Shown here: in pieces, positions 1 to 12,987 of the stretch
Layout: the number at the start of each line of letters is the position of its first letter
Numbering within the stretch: position 1 is the first letter of the stretch
Assembly (NCBI GenBank): GCA_026261815.1
Contig: JAMPIT010000437.1
Location: forward strand, 7,142,001-7,206,000
Direction: 5' to 3'
Source of the DNA: Monarcha castaneiventris obscurior
Lineage: Eukaryota; Chordata; Aves; Passeriformes; Monarchidae
DNA: 64,000 bases
Notes under the pieces: generated by a model
What the model was told of the DNA's origin: nothing
The model's input: only the letters and a program-made list of their open reading frames with translations
Databases searched by the model: none
Program-made: the position numbers and the translations under genes

Positions 1-3000
1 ATCTTTATAGGGATCCTACCATGAGTAGCTTTCCAATCTGTGTGCTCTGATAAGGAATCTAAATTTTGTGTGATGGACTTGGGACAAATAATTCCTGTGA
101 CACTCTGAGATTCCTTTTGTTTTTGCTGGCAAAGGATTTAAGCATCAACTTTTTTACTGCTCAATAAAGCAGTTAATCATATTTTAAAGTATGAGTCTGG
201 GTCGAAGTACGTGATTGAATCAGATCCTTTGAAGTTCACTGACCTGTAGTAAATTGGGAATTTCATAGCTGACTGCACAATTAAACTTTGACTTCAGGGC
301 ATATTTAGGTTTAAATTTCTCATTAGAAAGTAATTCTGAAGCAAGGTTTTTTCCTCCTGACAAATGCAAAGAAGCTGTGAAGAGGTTAAACAAAAACTTT
401 ATTTTGCAATTAAAACCAAATTTATGCATGATTTTTCTCATTTATTTCTCTGCTTCAGGCAGAAGTAATTGGTTCATAGCTTAATATCCAGTTAATCTTT
501 GAACCTTCAGCAAGCTTTCTTACACACTTTCTAGGTTTTATTCATATGAAAAAAGTTCCTTTTTTTCATTTGTCCCAGTCTCTTATCAATTATCTTTTAA
601 AAGATGAAGGGAGACAGCAACATGGATAGAGTTATATTCTACAAAATCCTATTAGAACTGAAAGATCACTCTCTTGATGCTTAAAGTATTAAATTTGGCA
701 ACTACTGAATCCTTTTTCACACTAGTAAGTGTGAAGAAAGTGACTTTTATGGAAGGTAATTGAGACAGGAAGACAGGATTACAAAAAATATATACTGAAA
801 GGTCTATTCAATTACCAGGAGTACCCCTCTGCTAACTGTAGTACATTTATTACTACAGGAATGGTGATTGAGATTCCCAGTTGCCATCTATGCCACAGCC
901 CCACAGGAGTCTGCAGTACATTTTTGGTTCATGTTATTTGAAGGTTTGCCTCCAGATCTGATGATATAAAACCGTATCTGATGATATAAAATAATCTGGG
1001 AATTGGAAACTTCATTTAAATTTAATAAATAGTATTTATGTCAAAAGACAGGTGTCATATTTTACAAGGTGGGCTTTGCTAGGAGCATGACAATAAAATT
1101 GGACTATTTATCTGTCTTGTTCTGTGCTGGATAGGTTTTTAACGTTTTACAAAGGAAGAGAGCAAAGAGACATTTTAAAATACAAACTCAGGGGCCTATG
1201 TACATTATCACTATCAAAAAGCGATTTTAGAAACTCTTCTTTGTGTATCAGATTCCAATTATGCTTCCTGTGGAGTCTGTGTCCACAGTCAGACATAATT
1301 AATCCTCCATTCATCAAGGATTTTGGAAATGGGAGATTTCACTTTTTTTTCTCTAAGAAAAGCCAGTGCTCCTCTCTCTGGTCTTGATCCTTGCATTTCA
1401 CTGGCAGGTTTTTGCTTAGGTGGCTGTGAGGTTGGAGCAGCACAGATACCCAATGTACTTAATTCTTCCTGAGATGTGGATCTGCCCACACTGGGTTTGG
1501 TGGTGGTGAGAACTTTGGAAAGACCAGACTTTGTTCTCCTGACCCATCTGTCTTGGGAAGTTTGCAGTCAATTTGGAACTTGTTCCACCCCGTGAGCAGC
1601 AACCACATCCATCTGTTTCATCATGTAAAGAGCAGAGACAGACACTGGGATGGGGATGGTTGACACAGCAGAGCGTTATCCTGCATGGATGGTCGGGATG
1701 AGGGGTTCACACGGACACACTGCAGTGACAGCATCTCAAACCAACACTTCAGCCAGACAATTAGGGGACAAATGACATATGCAACGTGGTCATACAGCTG
1801 CACATCACACATACATGATGCAGAGATGGCTATGGAAAATACTCACTTTTTCACTTGATTCTGCTTCCTTTTGGCTTCTGCACCCCTTTGGTGCATAGCA
1901 GGGAAGTAGGTATTTGTGTTTAGTGGAAGAAATTACACTGACTAACAGACACAAGCATTTTACTCATAAGTTTATCATAGACTATTGCTGAGGAGACTGA
2001 CAGACAGCCACTACAAATGGTGTGTTAAACATATAGTGAACCCAGGCTGAACTCCTGGCCCTGTTGAAGCCAATGGAGGTTTCATATGTCAATTTTTTTT
2101 GGGGGGTGCAGTGAACGTTTAGAGGGGGCAGCATTTTATGTGGGTTTCTAATTGTTTGTTAATCACTTACTAGAAAATCAGAAATGATGCCTTAAACAGA
2201 GCATGTTTTTCCTCTGTGCATTTTCTTCATAGACATTGGAGTTCACCATGAACAAAACCTGGTGTTCAACAGGGGCTGAGGAGGAAGTGCCAGACCTGGT
2301 TTCCAAATTAGTAGATGGTATTTCTAGAATGTGTATTAGTGCAGCACATCTGTGATGCTCTGGTAGAGAAGTACATGCTGGTGTGTGTGCATCTCAGAAC
2401 TTTCTAAAGTGCAGAGGCTGTTATCCTAAATCATGAGGGGAATAAAATGGGACTGTGGATTTTGCTTAAGGCTCTCACATAAAAACAACTTCCAGCAATT
2501 TCCATTCCTGATGAGCTGGAAGTATTTGTGTGCAGTAAATATCGGCAGTAAACTAAATGCACTTGCCTGGGGAACAGATTCATGCACGTGAGCAACATGA
2601 GGGAATAAAATCCACTCTTGTAACAAGTGCTGTGATTTACAGTTGTGTTCAGTCACTGTCTTTAAGAAACTAATGGAACCACCAAGTGTTTGGTGGCTAC
2701 TCCAAGGTATGTGTAAGGTTTGGTGTGGGGACGTACGTCCTTCCTTCAACTGAAGGTGTAGAAGTGAAAGCAATGAGATATGCAAAGTCACATATTCTGT
2801 TCCAGACCAGGAGCAGAACCCCAGTGAGAGCTTAGGAGTGGGATCTGAGATATCGGAAATGACACTAATGTGAACTGGTTGTTTCTTATTCTACATATGC
2901 ACCAATGGGAATATTTTATATATGAATTGCAAATGAGTATTTATGGCATGACAATTGATGGCATGAATTAGAACCGAGATTTTAAACTAGCTTTAAACAA

Positions 3001-3210
3001 CTTTCTGGTAACTGAACTGGGGGGAAAAAAATGCATTTTTTTTTTTTTTTAAATTTTCATGTCAAGACATCTAAACCCCCATTATTTACCCCAGGCTACT
3101 TCCCCCCTCGGTGAAGCACTGGGACGCCACTGGCGCGGGATGGGTCACCCAGTGGGCCTGGGGACTCGCGCAGCGCCCGCGGCCCCCTCAGAGCCCCGCG
3201 CTCCGCCCAC
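1..3210 (-). other. PEX5L: PEX5L intron downstream of the N-terminal exon (partial)
   Basis: This A+T-rich stretch follows the exon donor in the minus-strand direction of transcription, so it is the start of the next intron. I looked for the following PEX5L exon (the common exon 5 in mammals) on the minus strand and did not find it, so it should lie beyond the left edge. Apart from a short old repeat near 2040-2092 and a T15 run at 3036-3050, I recognise nothing. The open frames here are short and lack splice context. The intron assignment is an inference from the exon. Confidence 0.7.
2040..2092. repeat. Fragment of an ancient amniote interspersed repeat
   Basis: The text around TGGCCCTGTTGAAGCCAATGG resembles the widespread old amniote repeats that carry a 'CCATTGAAGTCAATGG' core next to a 'TCCTGGCCC' block. 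Similar remnants occur at 4350-4416 and 56,757-56,835. I recall the motif from reptile and bird genomic sequence but cannot assign a named family. The copy is short and diverged. Confidence 0.4.
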
Positions 3211-3315
3211 CTGGGATGCCACAGTGAGGAGGGGCTTTTCTTCTGCAGACTCCTCCCTCGGAATCTCCTTCATCACCATGGCCACAGCCTTATCGGCCGC
3301 CCTAGCGCCTTTGCC
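3211..3315 (-). CDS. PEX5L: PEX5L (TRIP8b/PEX5Rp) N-terminal alternative exon, 35 codons
   Basis: On the minus strand the 105-bp exon reads GKGARAADKAVAMVMKEIPR, followed by EESAEEKPLLTVASQ. As I remember the human protein, this matches its N-terminal alternative segment except for S to A early on and MT to VA near the end. The flanks are TTGTAG before the exon and GTGGGC after it, fitting acceptor and donor; length 105 suits a phase 0-0 cassette. PEX5L is a neuronal TPR protein that binds HCN channels through the cyclic-nucleotide-binding domain and the channel C-terminal tripeptide, and sets their surface level. Its spliced N termini decide whether trafficking goes up or down. EEKPLL fits the acidic dileucine [DE]xxxL[LI] adaptor signal. 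A TAG lies in frame immediately upstream of the exon. The internal ATG at 3277-3279 sits in GTGGCCATGG, a strong Kozak context. The TPR-coding exons lie outside the window. Confidence 0.93.
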
Positions 3316-3371
3316 CTACAACAGCGAAACCAACAATGGCGCCAAGTCAGCAGCGGGCTCCGACCGCCTCC

Positions 3372-3382
3372 CGCGCACGCGC
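3372..3382. promoter_or_regulatory. NRF1-like site in the CpG island
   Basis: CGCGCACGCGC fits the NRF1 consensus YGCGCAYGCGCR except at the last base. A looser GCGCCTGCGC follows at 3412-3421. Both lie 55-110 bp upstream of the exon in the direction of transcription, a usual place for NRF1 in CpG promoters. This is a motif match only. Confidence 0.4.
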
Positions 3383-3470
3383 TCCCGACCCAGCCCGGCG
3401 GGACGCCGGCCGCGCCTGCGCCTGGAAGCGAAGCTCGGTTGGAAGCAGAACACACGCACACTGGTTAAAA

Positions 3471-3490
3471 ATAGTAGTAATAATAATAAT
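3471..3490. repeat. Short (TAA)n microsatellite
   Basis: A run of TAG/TAA trinucleotides at the edge of the CpG island, about six units long. No function is suggested. Confidence 0.8.
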
Positions 3491-3600
3491 GTAACAAACG
3501 GTCCATCAACCCAATGGTTAAGGAGGCAGTTGGGGTCTAGCCGTGGTCTGGTGTTTCATTAGAGTTGCCCCAATGAAGTCAACAGGAATCTGGCATTTTC

Positions 3601-3637
3601 CTGCTGGGCCAAGGCCTGCTGGGCCAAGGCCTGCTGG
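3601..3637. repeat. 15-bp tandem repeat, 2.5 copies
   Basis: The unit CTGCTGGGCCAAGGC occurs twice perfectly (3601-3615 and 3616-3630), followed by a partial third copy CTGCTGG. It lies just upstream of the CpG island and looks like a small local duplication. Confidence 0.9.
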
Positions 3638-3955
3638 AAGTTCCCCCGGTGCCAACCTTCTGCAGGACAGGATCCCCAGAGTAGCAAGGATTGAAGGATC
3701 AGCCCCTTGATTTAATTTTATTTATCCAAAAGTTTACATCCAACATACCTCTTTGTGGGCTTTTTGTTTTTTTTTCTTAAAAATAGAGTCACGCAGAGTT
3801 TTCAAATAAAGCACAGCTCCTTGTTGTTCACTGAGGCAAACTCTCCCTGAAATTTGAATGTATAATCTGGACCCACAGAGTTTATAGCTCTAGTAACATT
3901 CTAAAAAGCAATTTACATCATATAAACAATCTGGGATTTTGCTAACAGAACATAC

Positions 3956-4416
3956 GGAGCCAAATTCTGCCATCGTAGGCATTGCTACAGCTCTCCCCAA
4001 AATGATCATTGTTGTTGAACTTACAGTAAAGATTCTTTTATTAAACTTCACTTTTCTTGAAATTCACTTAGTACATTGTAAATATTCTGGACAAAGTTAA
4101 GAAGTTTTAACATTATTTTATAAACATTAGCCAAACAAAAAGTGCACCAATATGTGCCATGCTGTTTGATGCCATTCTTTTTATTTAATGAGAGTCTTTA
4201 TCATCTTGAATTCACATGGGTTTCTGTATCTTGATCTTTGGTCTTATTTTGATCTCTGCCTCTTGCAAGTGACAAGGTTGGAGCTTACACATAAAGCATC
4301 GCAGCAGAGCTTTGTTATGCCAGTGACCCTGGGCAGGTCCTTATTATTATACTTTAAAAACTCCCATTGATATCCATGGAAGTTTAAGCTGTGCAAGGAC
4401 TGCAGGATCTGGCTCC
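3956..4416. mobile_element. Old non-autonomous element with inverted ends (family unknown)
   Basis: The left end GGAGCCAAATTCTGC (3956-3970) is matched in inverted orientation by the right end GCAGGATCTGGCTCC (4402-4416), with 13 of 15 positions complementary. The right part includes CTCCCATTGATATCCATGG, close to the 'CCCATTGACTTCAATGG' motif of old amniote repeats. The 460 bp in between has no coding potential. An ancient MITE-like or foldback repeat is the best reading; two unrelated repeat fragments lying by chance in opposite orientation is the alternative. Confidence 0.4.
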
Positions 4417-7023
4417 ATAAAAGAAGTATTTTACACTGGACTTAAATATATTTAAATCCTTAAAAGTCTATTAACAGAAGGGGTTCTTTACTAAGACGTC
4501 ATATACAAGAATTACCTTCACTAGCAGTGTATTCTGTGTCAAGTAAATCCCCACTATTGCTTATACTGAACTACAGATTGTTTCAGGAACATTTCATCAA
4601 TTGCAGGTAAAACCATTACGTACTATTGCAGGTTCTAAATGGATTTTATTACTGGTCAGGTCAATATTAGATTAGCTTGCTTGTGCAACACATCACAGAT
4701 ACCCTACAGAGAGTTCTTTGCATGCTGCAAGAAATTCTCAGAGCAGAAGTGTCATAAATGATAAGCATGCTGGACTTGTGATGCCTTTGATATCCAAAGA
4801 ACTGCAAAGTCATTGTAAAATTAAATATATTAAATTCAATGAGAATCACATTTAATTGGTAAGCATATCAAAGGTTCTGGGCCAATTACGTGTTTGTTCA
4901 TGATTCATATGACATATTCCAGGTCTATGAAGCTTGTTTCCAGTATGACACATGAGCTATCATTAGCTAGCACTAATAGCATGCTATTGGTCTTTATAAA
5001 ATGTAGTCCTTTTGTGCTGAGTGCTAGAACAAAATCGTTTATCAGCTAGGAAGGATGCATTGGAAAGCATGCAGTGCTTTTTATTTCTTGCAGAGTAAAA
5101 ACCCACCAAAGCAAAGGTCAGGTCACTTTTTTGAAGACAGAGCCACTTTTTCTTCAAGGTTTCACCTACTGCCTGAAAAGAGTCATGATACTCATATTAG
5201 TGCCTGCTGTTCATCCTCCGCACACGTAACTGCAAAGCCCTGGGAGTGGCTGACACCAAATATAAAATATGTCTCACCAGTTTAAAGTGGCCACGCTACA
5301 ATGCAGAAATGCAACCCAAATGATACCTTTGTGCTGTTTTTAATGAGCAGACTTTGTATATTTGCTAGGCAAAGCAAGTGGTTTGATGCTACTTTTTTTA
5401 AAGTTAGGTCTTTAACTTTCCTAAAAGACTGTGTGTAAGACAGGTTGACATTTCTGGCTGCTCAGCCTATGGTATATAAAACATTTTGAAACTAGAAGTT
5501 GGTAGTAATTTCCTGGATACCAACGAGAAAGCCAGTGCAGTGGAATAGCTTAAATTGTCAGATTCTGCTGGAGAGATGCACAGGGGAGCAATTCACTGGA
5601 AAACTTAGCTTTTTATTCTGTTGACTGGAAATTAATATTGTTGTCCTATGCAAGGTAGATAAGCTTGAAAATTTTGGTCTCTCTTCCCTGTAGTGAACAC
5701 TATGTAGCTAATACTTGCCCATGAAGCAATTAGGCCAAAGGATTGGAGAAAAATAAAACCAGTTTTTCGGTGGTCAGGATAACCTTGTTACTGCTGTGAA
5801 CTGCAGCTGAAATTAAAATCTCCAGCACATTTATTACAATAACCTTTGAAGAATTGTTATTTTTTTAAGGTGCTATTTACTTGGCCTCCTTCAATACTAA
5901 GTGTTGTTTCTTAGCAAGCCAAAGTGCTGTATAAATTCACCTGGTACAGCAGTTTATTGCTCAAACCCTGTAATTCTGTAACAGCTAATTTTACACTTGT
6001 CAGGACTTAAAAATGAACAGTTTGTTGGTAGTGGAGGTTTGCAAGTTAAGTTACTTCCTTAGGTAAACCACAGTTTAATAATTTAGTAAATAAATTTCAT
6101 CATTCCCGACTGGTGTGCAATATAGAAATGGAAGCATTTGTGATGTAGGACATGACAACCCATGTACAAATAACGACAAACATGAATTGATGAAGAAAAA
6201 AATGCATTATTTGTTTAAATGGAACATACTGCTTTGAGAAAAAATGAGAAATGTGTCAGTATTTCATTATTTGATACATGAAAAAAATACAACAGTTCCT
6301 TTAGGTAATGTCTCCAAAGCATAATAAGGAGTATAGTTCAGAGTATTCCCCTGATGCTAAATATTTATAATAGCATTGGGTTCAAAACTTAATAACAATT
6401 TCTCTAGGCTTATCCTTTGGGATCAGATAATGGATAGTAATAGACATTTCCATAGGAGTATGCTGATTTAGCAGGATTTTGTAGGGAAATATTTTTTTCT
6501 GCTGCTGTTTCAAATAGTTCCAAATTAAATTTTGCCCAAGTCACACTATTTAGATGTGGTACTTAGTAATGAGTATTTAATTAAATTACTGTATGAGCAT
6601 ATTAATGTAAATTTCTAGGGCAGCATAAAGTTGATTATTTTTATAAGTGATGCATATACCTTTGTAACCATGCTCATGTATGATAAATCTTTAAGTACTT
6701 GGGACCAGCTGATCACCTTCAGGTCCTGATGGGCACATAAGAATGAACACATGGTCACACTTGAAACATTACTATTTAGTGCAATACTACATAATTCTCT
6801 AAGTATTTTCTTCGTTACAGGAATTTGCAAATTTGTTCTTGCATATGAAAAGCCAACAGCCAGTGCTTTGTAAATGTTTAACATTTTGACAACAGTATTT
6901 AAATTATAATGATTAATTGCAGAAATTCTTTGTTGTCATCTATGCAATAAAAGGATTTTATTTAAAACTATTTCATAATTAGAAGTTTTCCTTTGACAAA
7001 TATTTAAGGTACTTGATTCCCAA

Positions 7024-7069
7024 ATTCACTTTTCAGGAATATTTATATTCACTTTTCAGGGATATTTAT
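7024..7069. repeat. 23-bp tandem duplication
   Basis: The 23-mer beginning ATTCACTTTTCAGG occurs twice in direct succession (7024-7046 and 7047-7069) with one base difference (GAATATTTAT against GGATATTTAT). It is a recent replication-slippage type duplication. Confidence 0.9.
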
Positions 7070-10000
7070 AGCACTTGTGAGAAAGGGAGCAGAAAGAAAT
7101 GGAGTGATCAGACTTTTTTATTTTAATATGTATACATGGAGAAAGTATTCCTTTACACAGACCTGTGCTGATCCATTTATTTTCCACAGACCTTCCCGAA
7201 CTGTTTCAGCTTTAATTGACACAGTACAATGCATGGCTGTTCACTGAGCTATGGGAAATCATCTAAGCATGGGCATGATTAAATTTAAGCTTCAGTGAAA
7301 TAGAACTTTTAAGACAGCTTTCCCCATAAAGGAATTTGATAAATAAAAAATGGATCTTCAGACAGTGCTGGTACAGATATGAGAGGATTTCTGGTTTCAT
7401 GGGCATCTCCCTTTTTATCTGAGGAGAAACAGAGTAACACCTCACCATATTTATGAATGTAATGCCAAAAAATATGGCCAGCTGTCCTGGCCTTTCCCAC
7501 TGGGCTACTGAACTGAAATGTTTAAAAACAAAACAACATCAAAATTCACCAGTTCAGGACATCTTGAAGTACCGAACTGCTCTTTAAATATCTTTAATAG
7601 GGTGGGAGGGCCTTTGTAAAGCAAACTTTATGAAAGATGCATTAGTGAGAACTCTCAGTTTTAGTAGCTGCTGTCCTCCTGTGTTGGGAGAAAGAACAGG
7701 GAGAGCTGCTGAACGTGTTGAATTTGGGAGGCTTGGCTGCTCTCCAGATCCCCCAGCAGCTGATGTATTAGAGTACCAGCTAAGCAGCCCATTCAAAATG
7801 GCTTTATGCTCCACAAATCCTCCTGTTTTGTGCAACTTAAAAATAAAAATGAAGCCGAAAACTTGGCTTTATTTTTTTAAATTATGCAGCACTAAGGTTT
7901 TTTACCTCTCAAAATGAGCACACAGAGCTATGCAGTGGTACCATGGGAGTTCCAATGTCCACAATACAACTGTGAGCTCTTGATTTACACTGGATCTGTT
8001 TATTACTTCAAATTTTTCCCTTCTCAGGTGTTTATGTTCATGTTTTCTGCAAAAGTATTTCTCCTCATCTATACCTTTCTACTTTTTTCTAGTGGTGCTA
8101 TATCTTGCATTTTATATATAATTAAAAATAATGAGAAAACATATAGTGAGGCAGTTTTATGGACCAATACAAGATTGATATTTAAACAGAAAATTCTGTT
8201 TCATCAAAGGTCATGGTAGTTTTTTATTACGAGCCTAATGAAGTCAGGTTTATATCTATGATAAATGAAAACACTGCTCCTTTAGGCAGTGCCCAGTGGT
8301 GAGGAAACGTGAACGAGCTCTCAGTCCTCAACTGGAAGCAGCATCATCAGGGTAGATGAGCTTGCAGAACCTGAACTACTACTTTGATATTGTATTTGCA
8401 TCCTTTGGAACCTCTTATCAAGCTCTCTGTTAGTGATTACCCAAACTCTTTTGACTCACGACCTTTAGAAATTCATTCTTACAAGATTATGATGAAATAC
8501 AGACAGAGTTGGCTACAGACAAGGAAGCAGCTACAGGAAGGCTTGCCCAAGAAGCAATTTACAGTAAAGCAGCTAAGTCCATATTGGCTGAGTTCACAGT
8601 GTTCTACTCCTCTTTCATTCCCTTGCTCATTTTTCCATCCTTGTGTTGATGGAATAACAGATTTCCGTGTTAATAAGGGAAGACTTTACTGCATACAAGA
8701 AAAATGGCAAAGAAAGAAACAAAAGCTGATAAAAGGCAATCAGCATAAATATTCACATTTACCCTCACTGGGTTGTGTCTCATACCCATTTAAATGTCGA
8801 TAGGGCGGTGAAATTGCATTGCAGTTTGAGAAGCATTTGCATTGAAATGGCAGTGTAAGGTTTTCTGTTTATTGACTCTCAGTAACTGTTGCATCACGTG
8901 TGCTCCCTTGAGAAGCTGTCTCAGTCTGAAGCCCATAGATTCATTCCCAAAGCCAAGTGGGACAGCTTCCAAACCAGCTCTGGTGGAAGCTCTGCAAGAC
9001 CCATTTTACTCGCAAGAACTTGTGCAAAGTTACTGTACTTAACACATCTAAATGCAAATTATGTCTGGAAATTAATAAACAATTCTGTCAAATCTAATTC
9101 ATTCTCTATAAGCTAGAATCAATCCTGCAGGCTAATAGGAGAAGGAGGGTGAGAAATCAGGTTTTTTCCCCCTCTTAAGTCAAAAAGTTTGGAGTATACG
9201 TAGGGAATGCATATTTTGAGCAAGATAACAACACTCTAATGGTGGAACAATAATGATGATTTAACTGTAAATAGTAAATCCAGCTGTGAATATAGAGCAG
9301 GGTTGGTAAGAAGAAGGAGGTCTGGGACAGAACAAACTACTTAGAGGTTGTTTAAGGTTCTGATCCTTTTATGAACGAGTTACATAATATATCTCCTTGT
9401 GATAGAAGGCTTGGATGAGACGTTTTGCAGTCCTTTCTTTCTTTGCAGTTGTCATCTTTTAATAAGTCCATTGTGAATATACAGAAACTATTTTTTAGCA
9501 CTTATTTGATTGACTTCTTAATAATTTGGAATTGTATTACCATGGGATGAGTCCTTTGACTGCACAATGGTATATTACTTGAAAAATCTTAGGCAATAGC
9601 TGCAGGATTTCCTTCATTTCTGCTTAGTCTGTGTCAAGGAACTTCATGAAATCACTGGATACAGCAACTGGCAATTTCAAATTTGTTTGGTAGTCTTCAG
9701 CAGAGAATTAACACTGAAGTATTTTCTCTCCCATAATTTCAGTTCCTTTTATGTTGACTTCAGTATCATGAGCCCCAATCATAACATACACATAGCAACA
9801 GAATTACTTGCTATCGGTTGCTATATTGCCATGATAATGCATGTGCTGAATTAATAAGAGATTCCTCTGGTACTAGTTCAAGTGAAATTCCAGGAGACCA
9901 GATCACTTTCAATATAAACAATTGATGACTAATGTGCTGTCTGTTGTTTAAATGTGTGTTTACTGCACACATGGTGTGTAAATGATGGATTTTGCTCCCT

Positions 10001-12937
10001 CATTTCCTCCCAGCACATGATGTTATAGTTCTTTGAAGTGGTGGGGGTTCCTCACCTCCTGCTACACAATTTTTATGGTTTTGTTTCATGAAACATTCAG
10101 AGAACTCGGACTAACTCTGCAGTCTATTTAGGGAAAGCAATGAAATAAACGGAGAGCTGGTGGTAGTATTTTATGTGAGAAAATCAGTGGCTTATCAGTG
10201 AGCAGGAACACGGGATAGTCTTTGTAGGAAATGCAGAATATAAAACATTGTTCCAAGTTAACTGGAACAGGCAAGCTGTTACAAGGCAGCTGTTTCTGAG
10301 CCTGTCTTATAGAAACTGTTTAATAGGTGTAGCAATAGGGTAACCCTCAGTGAAATTAACAGCTGTTCTTATTTAACCTTAGATAATGGCTTGAGCTACA
10401 AAGCTTGAGACAAGCATTTAACTTTTTTCATGCTTGTCACAAATACTTCTAGATGTTGGGAATTTTGCTTTTGACAGTTTTGCTTGGATCTGCTTTTGTA
10501 TTATCTTTGCATTTAACTCCATCACTGTGAGAGAGGTTTCTGTACTCCCAGTTGTGCTGTCCTAAGAGTCAAAACACTAATTCCTTGATATTGATATAGT
10601 AAAGGCAGTGTTGACCAGAGCAAAATATGGAGTGAGTCATGGCATAGCTTAGAAGTTCCTGTTCATTTAAAGAAAAAAACCAAAAAACAGGCAAATGCAG
10701 CTGTTTCCAGAAGCTGTTGTGCCTTAACTGTTGTATCTTGATATCACTAAAGTTTCTCAATAATAGATGTGGCAACATAGAAGTATTTTGGCCTCATGCA
10801 GAAAGTGATATTCAAGTACCTTGAAGCAGTCTGCCTTCAATTCCAGAGAAAAAAATCTCTGGGATGAGGTCAGTCAGTCTATGGGTTGGTTCTCTCTTTT
10901 ATTACATCTTCCCTTGGGACCAGTGAGACTCAGAAAAGTGTATGATGATGCTTTATGTGTAAAAGACAACTGGAAGTATAACTGGGTCTGGAATACGATG
11001 CAAGTTCTTTTCTAAAAAAAAGTTATGCAGGTTCTGATGTCAAAATGGTATAATCTGTGCTCTAACTGCCTGGAACATAGAAGAAATATGTATTTTTCAC
11101 AGTGTTTGCAGACTTTGTTGTTCTTGTTCCAGATATCATTATTAAACCCTGCACTTCACAGTTGTACACCTGTGTAGCCAGAAAAGGAATTAGGTCCCAT
11201 TAACCCCATATTTTTGTTAGTGGAGCCTTTTTCTAGATTGGGCAGACACTCATCAGACATTTAGAATGAGAAAAAGACAGTCAAAGGAATAAATGTAATT
11301 TAAAAGATAAAGAAATCTCTGACAGCTAGAAAAAGGCTCTGAATGCATAATAATCTGTTCATATCCTACAGATATAATTTTGTGAGAGTTTTAAGATAAT
11401 TTTAAAGTCCTGAAACTGTGGTTTTCTGCACAGAAAAGAACTGGTACTCCTCTAAAGAATACACCAGAAATGTTTCTTCAAACTGTTGGAGGGACATGAG
11501 AGTTGCCTGTTGTTTCCTCTCGTTTTATATTACGAGGTTAAGAGTCCAAATTGCATATTTTCATAGTCAAGGTTTTACTCTTATTTTGAAAGTCCTTAAG
11601 GAAGGTATTGTTTAGCAAAGGTGGAATTATGCTGAATAAGGGTGACTGTTCAGATGACCTGTTATTTCAGAATGAGATAAAATTCTGCATACTGTTTTGA
11701 AAAATGAGATATGTATTTAAATAAATGAATTGGTATATGTCTCTTACTTGGTACCTAATCTCAGAACTATTTAAAATTTGTATTAGTTCTTAAATTCCTT
11801 ATTTTGATTGTTCTGGTTTTGTTTGTGAAGGTTGACAGCTTGGGCACTGAAGACAGTTTGTAATGCACTGTGACCACTATTAACTCTTATTGAAGATTAG
11901 GATGAAAATCTCAGGATTTGAGTTCTATAAATATGGGGTAAACATTATGTGATCAAAATTCATGTCCTCAGTTTAATGTTTTCATACAGATTTTTTTCAT
12001 GGTTTGTGTATAATCATACAAGATTCAATTCTGTTTAGGAATTTTGTTTTTCTTTGGCTCGCCTGTTAAACACCTTGCTCAAAGGCTATTAAAAACAATG
12101 AAAGTTTTTATAACCACGAAATGCTGAAATATATTTAATTCCAACATAACAATATATGTGATTCTACCATGTAAAAGGATAGAAAGATGCTGAGGCAGAG
12201 AATTAATGGAACAAAAAAGCAAAAATGTGTAGCTGGAGGTTTGTGATTGGGTTTGTTTTGAAGCAGATTGATGTTACTTTCTCATCATCTGTGATCAGAC
12301 CTGTACATATTAAATAATGAAAACATAGCATACTAGATGGCAGGTATGAAAACAACAGATCAGGATAGTTTATGATTGAAATATACTTCTAGGACTTATT
12401 TTCTTGACCTATATGAGTTCTCTTCAGCCACTGTTGTAAAAGCTGCTAGGATAAATTTAGCCCTTCCTGTAATGCAAACATTTGATTCCCATCATAATAA
12501 AAACACTTGATACCCTTGAATTTATTATGTAATTTTTTTGCTACAACCTTAAGGTTTGAGTCCTTTCTAGACTGAATGGTGTCAAAGTAGAACTCTCCTA
12601 GCACTTTGGTCATAAATGGTCTTTATGCTGTATCCTTGACCCAAAATTCATTCAGAGTCTCTTGTGCTATGTGTCCTTTACAACAAAGTGTTCAGAATCT
12701 GAGTGTACTTACCTCCAGAATAAAACCCTATTTTTAACCTGTATAGTAAAGTATGTTTACCCCCTTATTTTTAATCCCTAAAAAGAGTAGATTGTCACTT
12801 ATCAGACAATGGCAATAGAACTGGAATAACAGTGTGGCTGCAAAATAACTTCATGTCCCTGACCTAGACATGCCCTCTGCATGCACTTTCAGCTTCAGAA
12901 TGATCTCATCTGAAGTACTAAAGTATGTTAATGCTCC

Positions 12938-12987
12938 AAAAGCAGCATTAACAGCATCATATAAAAGCAGCATTAGCAGCATCATAC
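12938..12987. repeat. 25-bp tandem duplication
   Basis: Two adjacent 25-mers beginning AAAAGCAGCATTA (12938-12962 and 12963-12987) differ at two positions. The units are rich in GCAGCAT. It is a local slippage duplication with no coding meaning that I can see. Confidence 0.88.

Larger units (their letters stand above)
3106..3442. promoter_or_regulatory. CpG island, probable alternative PEX5L promoter
   Basis: About 340 bp of strongly G+C-rich sequence with many CpG dinucleotides stands out in an otherwise A+T-rich, CpG-poor window. It surrounds the PEX5L exon and extends further on its 5' side (higher coordinates). NRF1-like sequences sit at 3372-3382 and 3412-3421, and an E2F-like TTGGCGCC (read on the minus strand) lies just upstream of the exon acceptor. 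No TATA box is evident, as is usual for CpG promoters. Vertebrate CpG islands usually mark transcription starts, so I infer a promoter firing leftward. A retained unmethylated exon island without promoter activity is the alternative. Confidence 0.6.

Noticed and set aside
3273..3461. 62-codon minus-strand frame beginning MCVCSASNRAS
   Set aside because: It is in a different reading frame from the true exon and runs through the intron side of the acceptor.
3059..3562. 167-codon plus-strand frame over the CpG island
   Set aside because: It is the complement of the PEX5L exon and of G+C-rich promoter sequence; low stop frequency explains it.
8384..8803. 139-codon plus-strand frame
   Set aside because: Composition is unremarkable, no start or splice signals fit, and no family is recognised.
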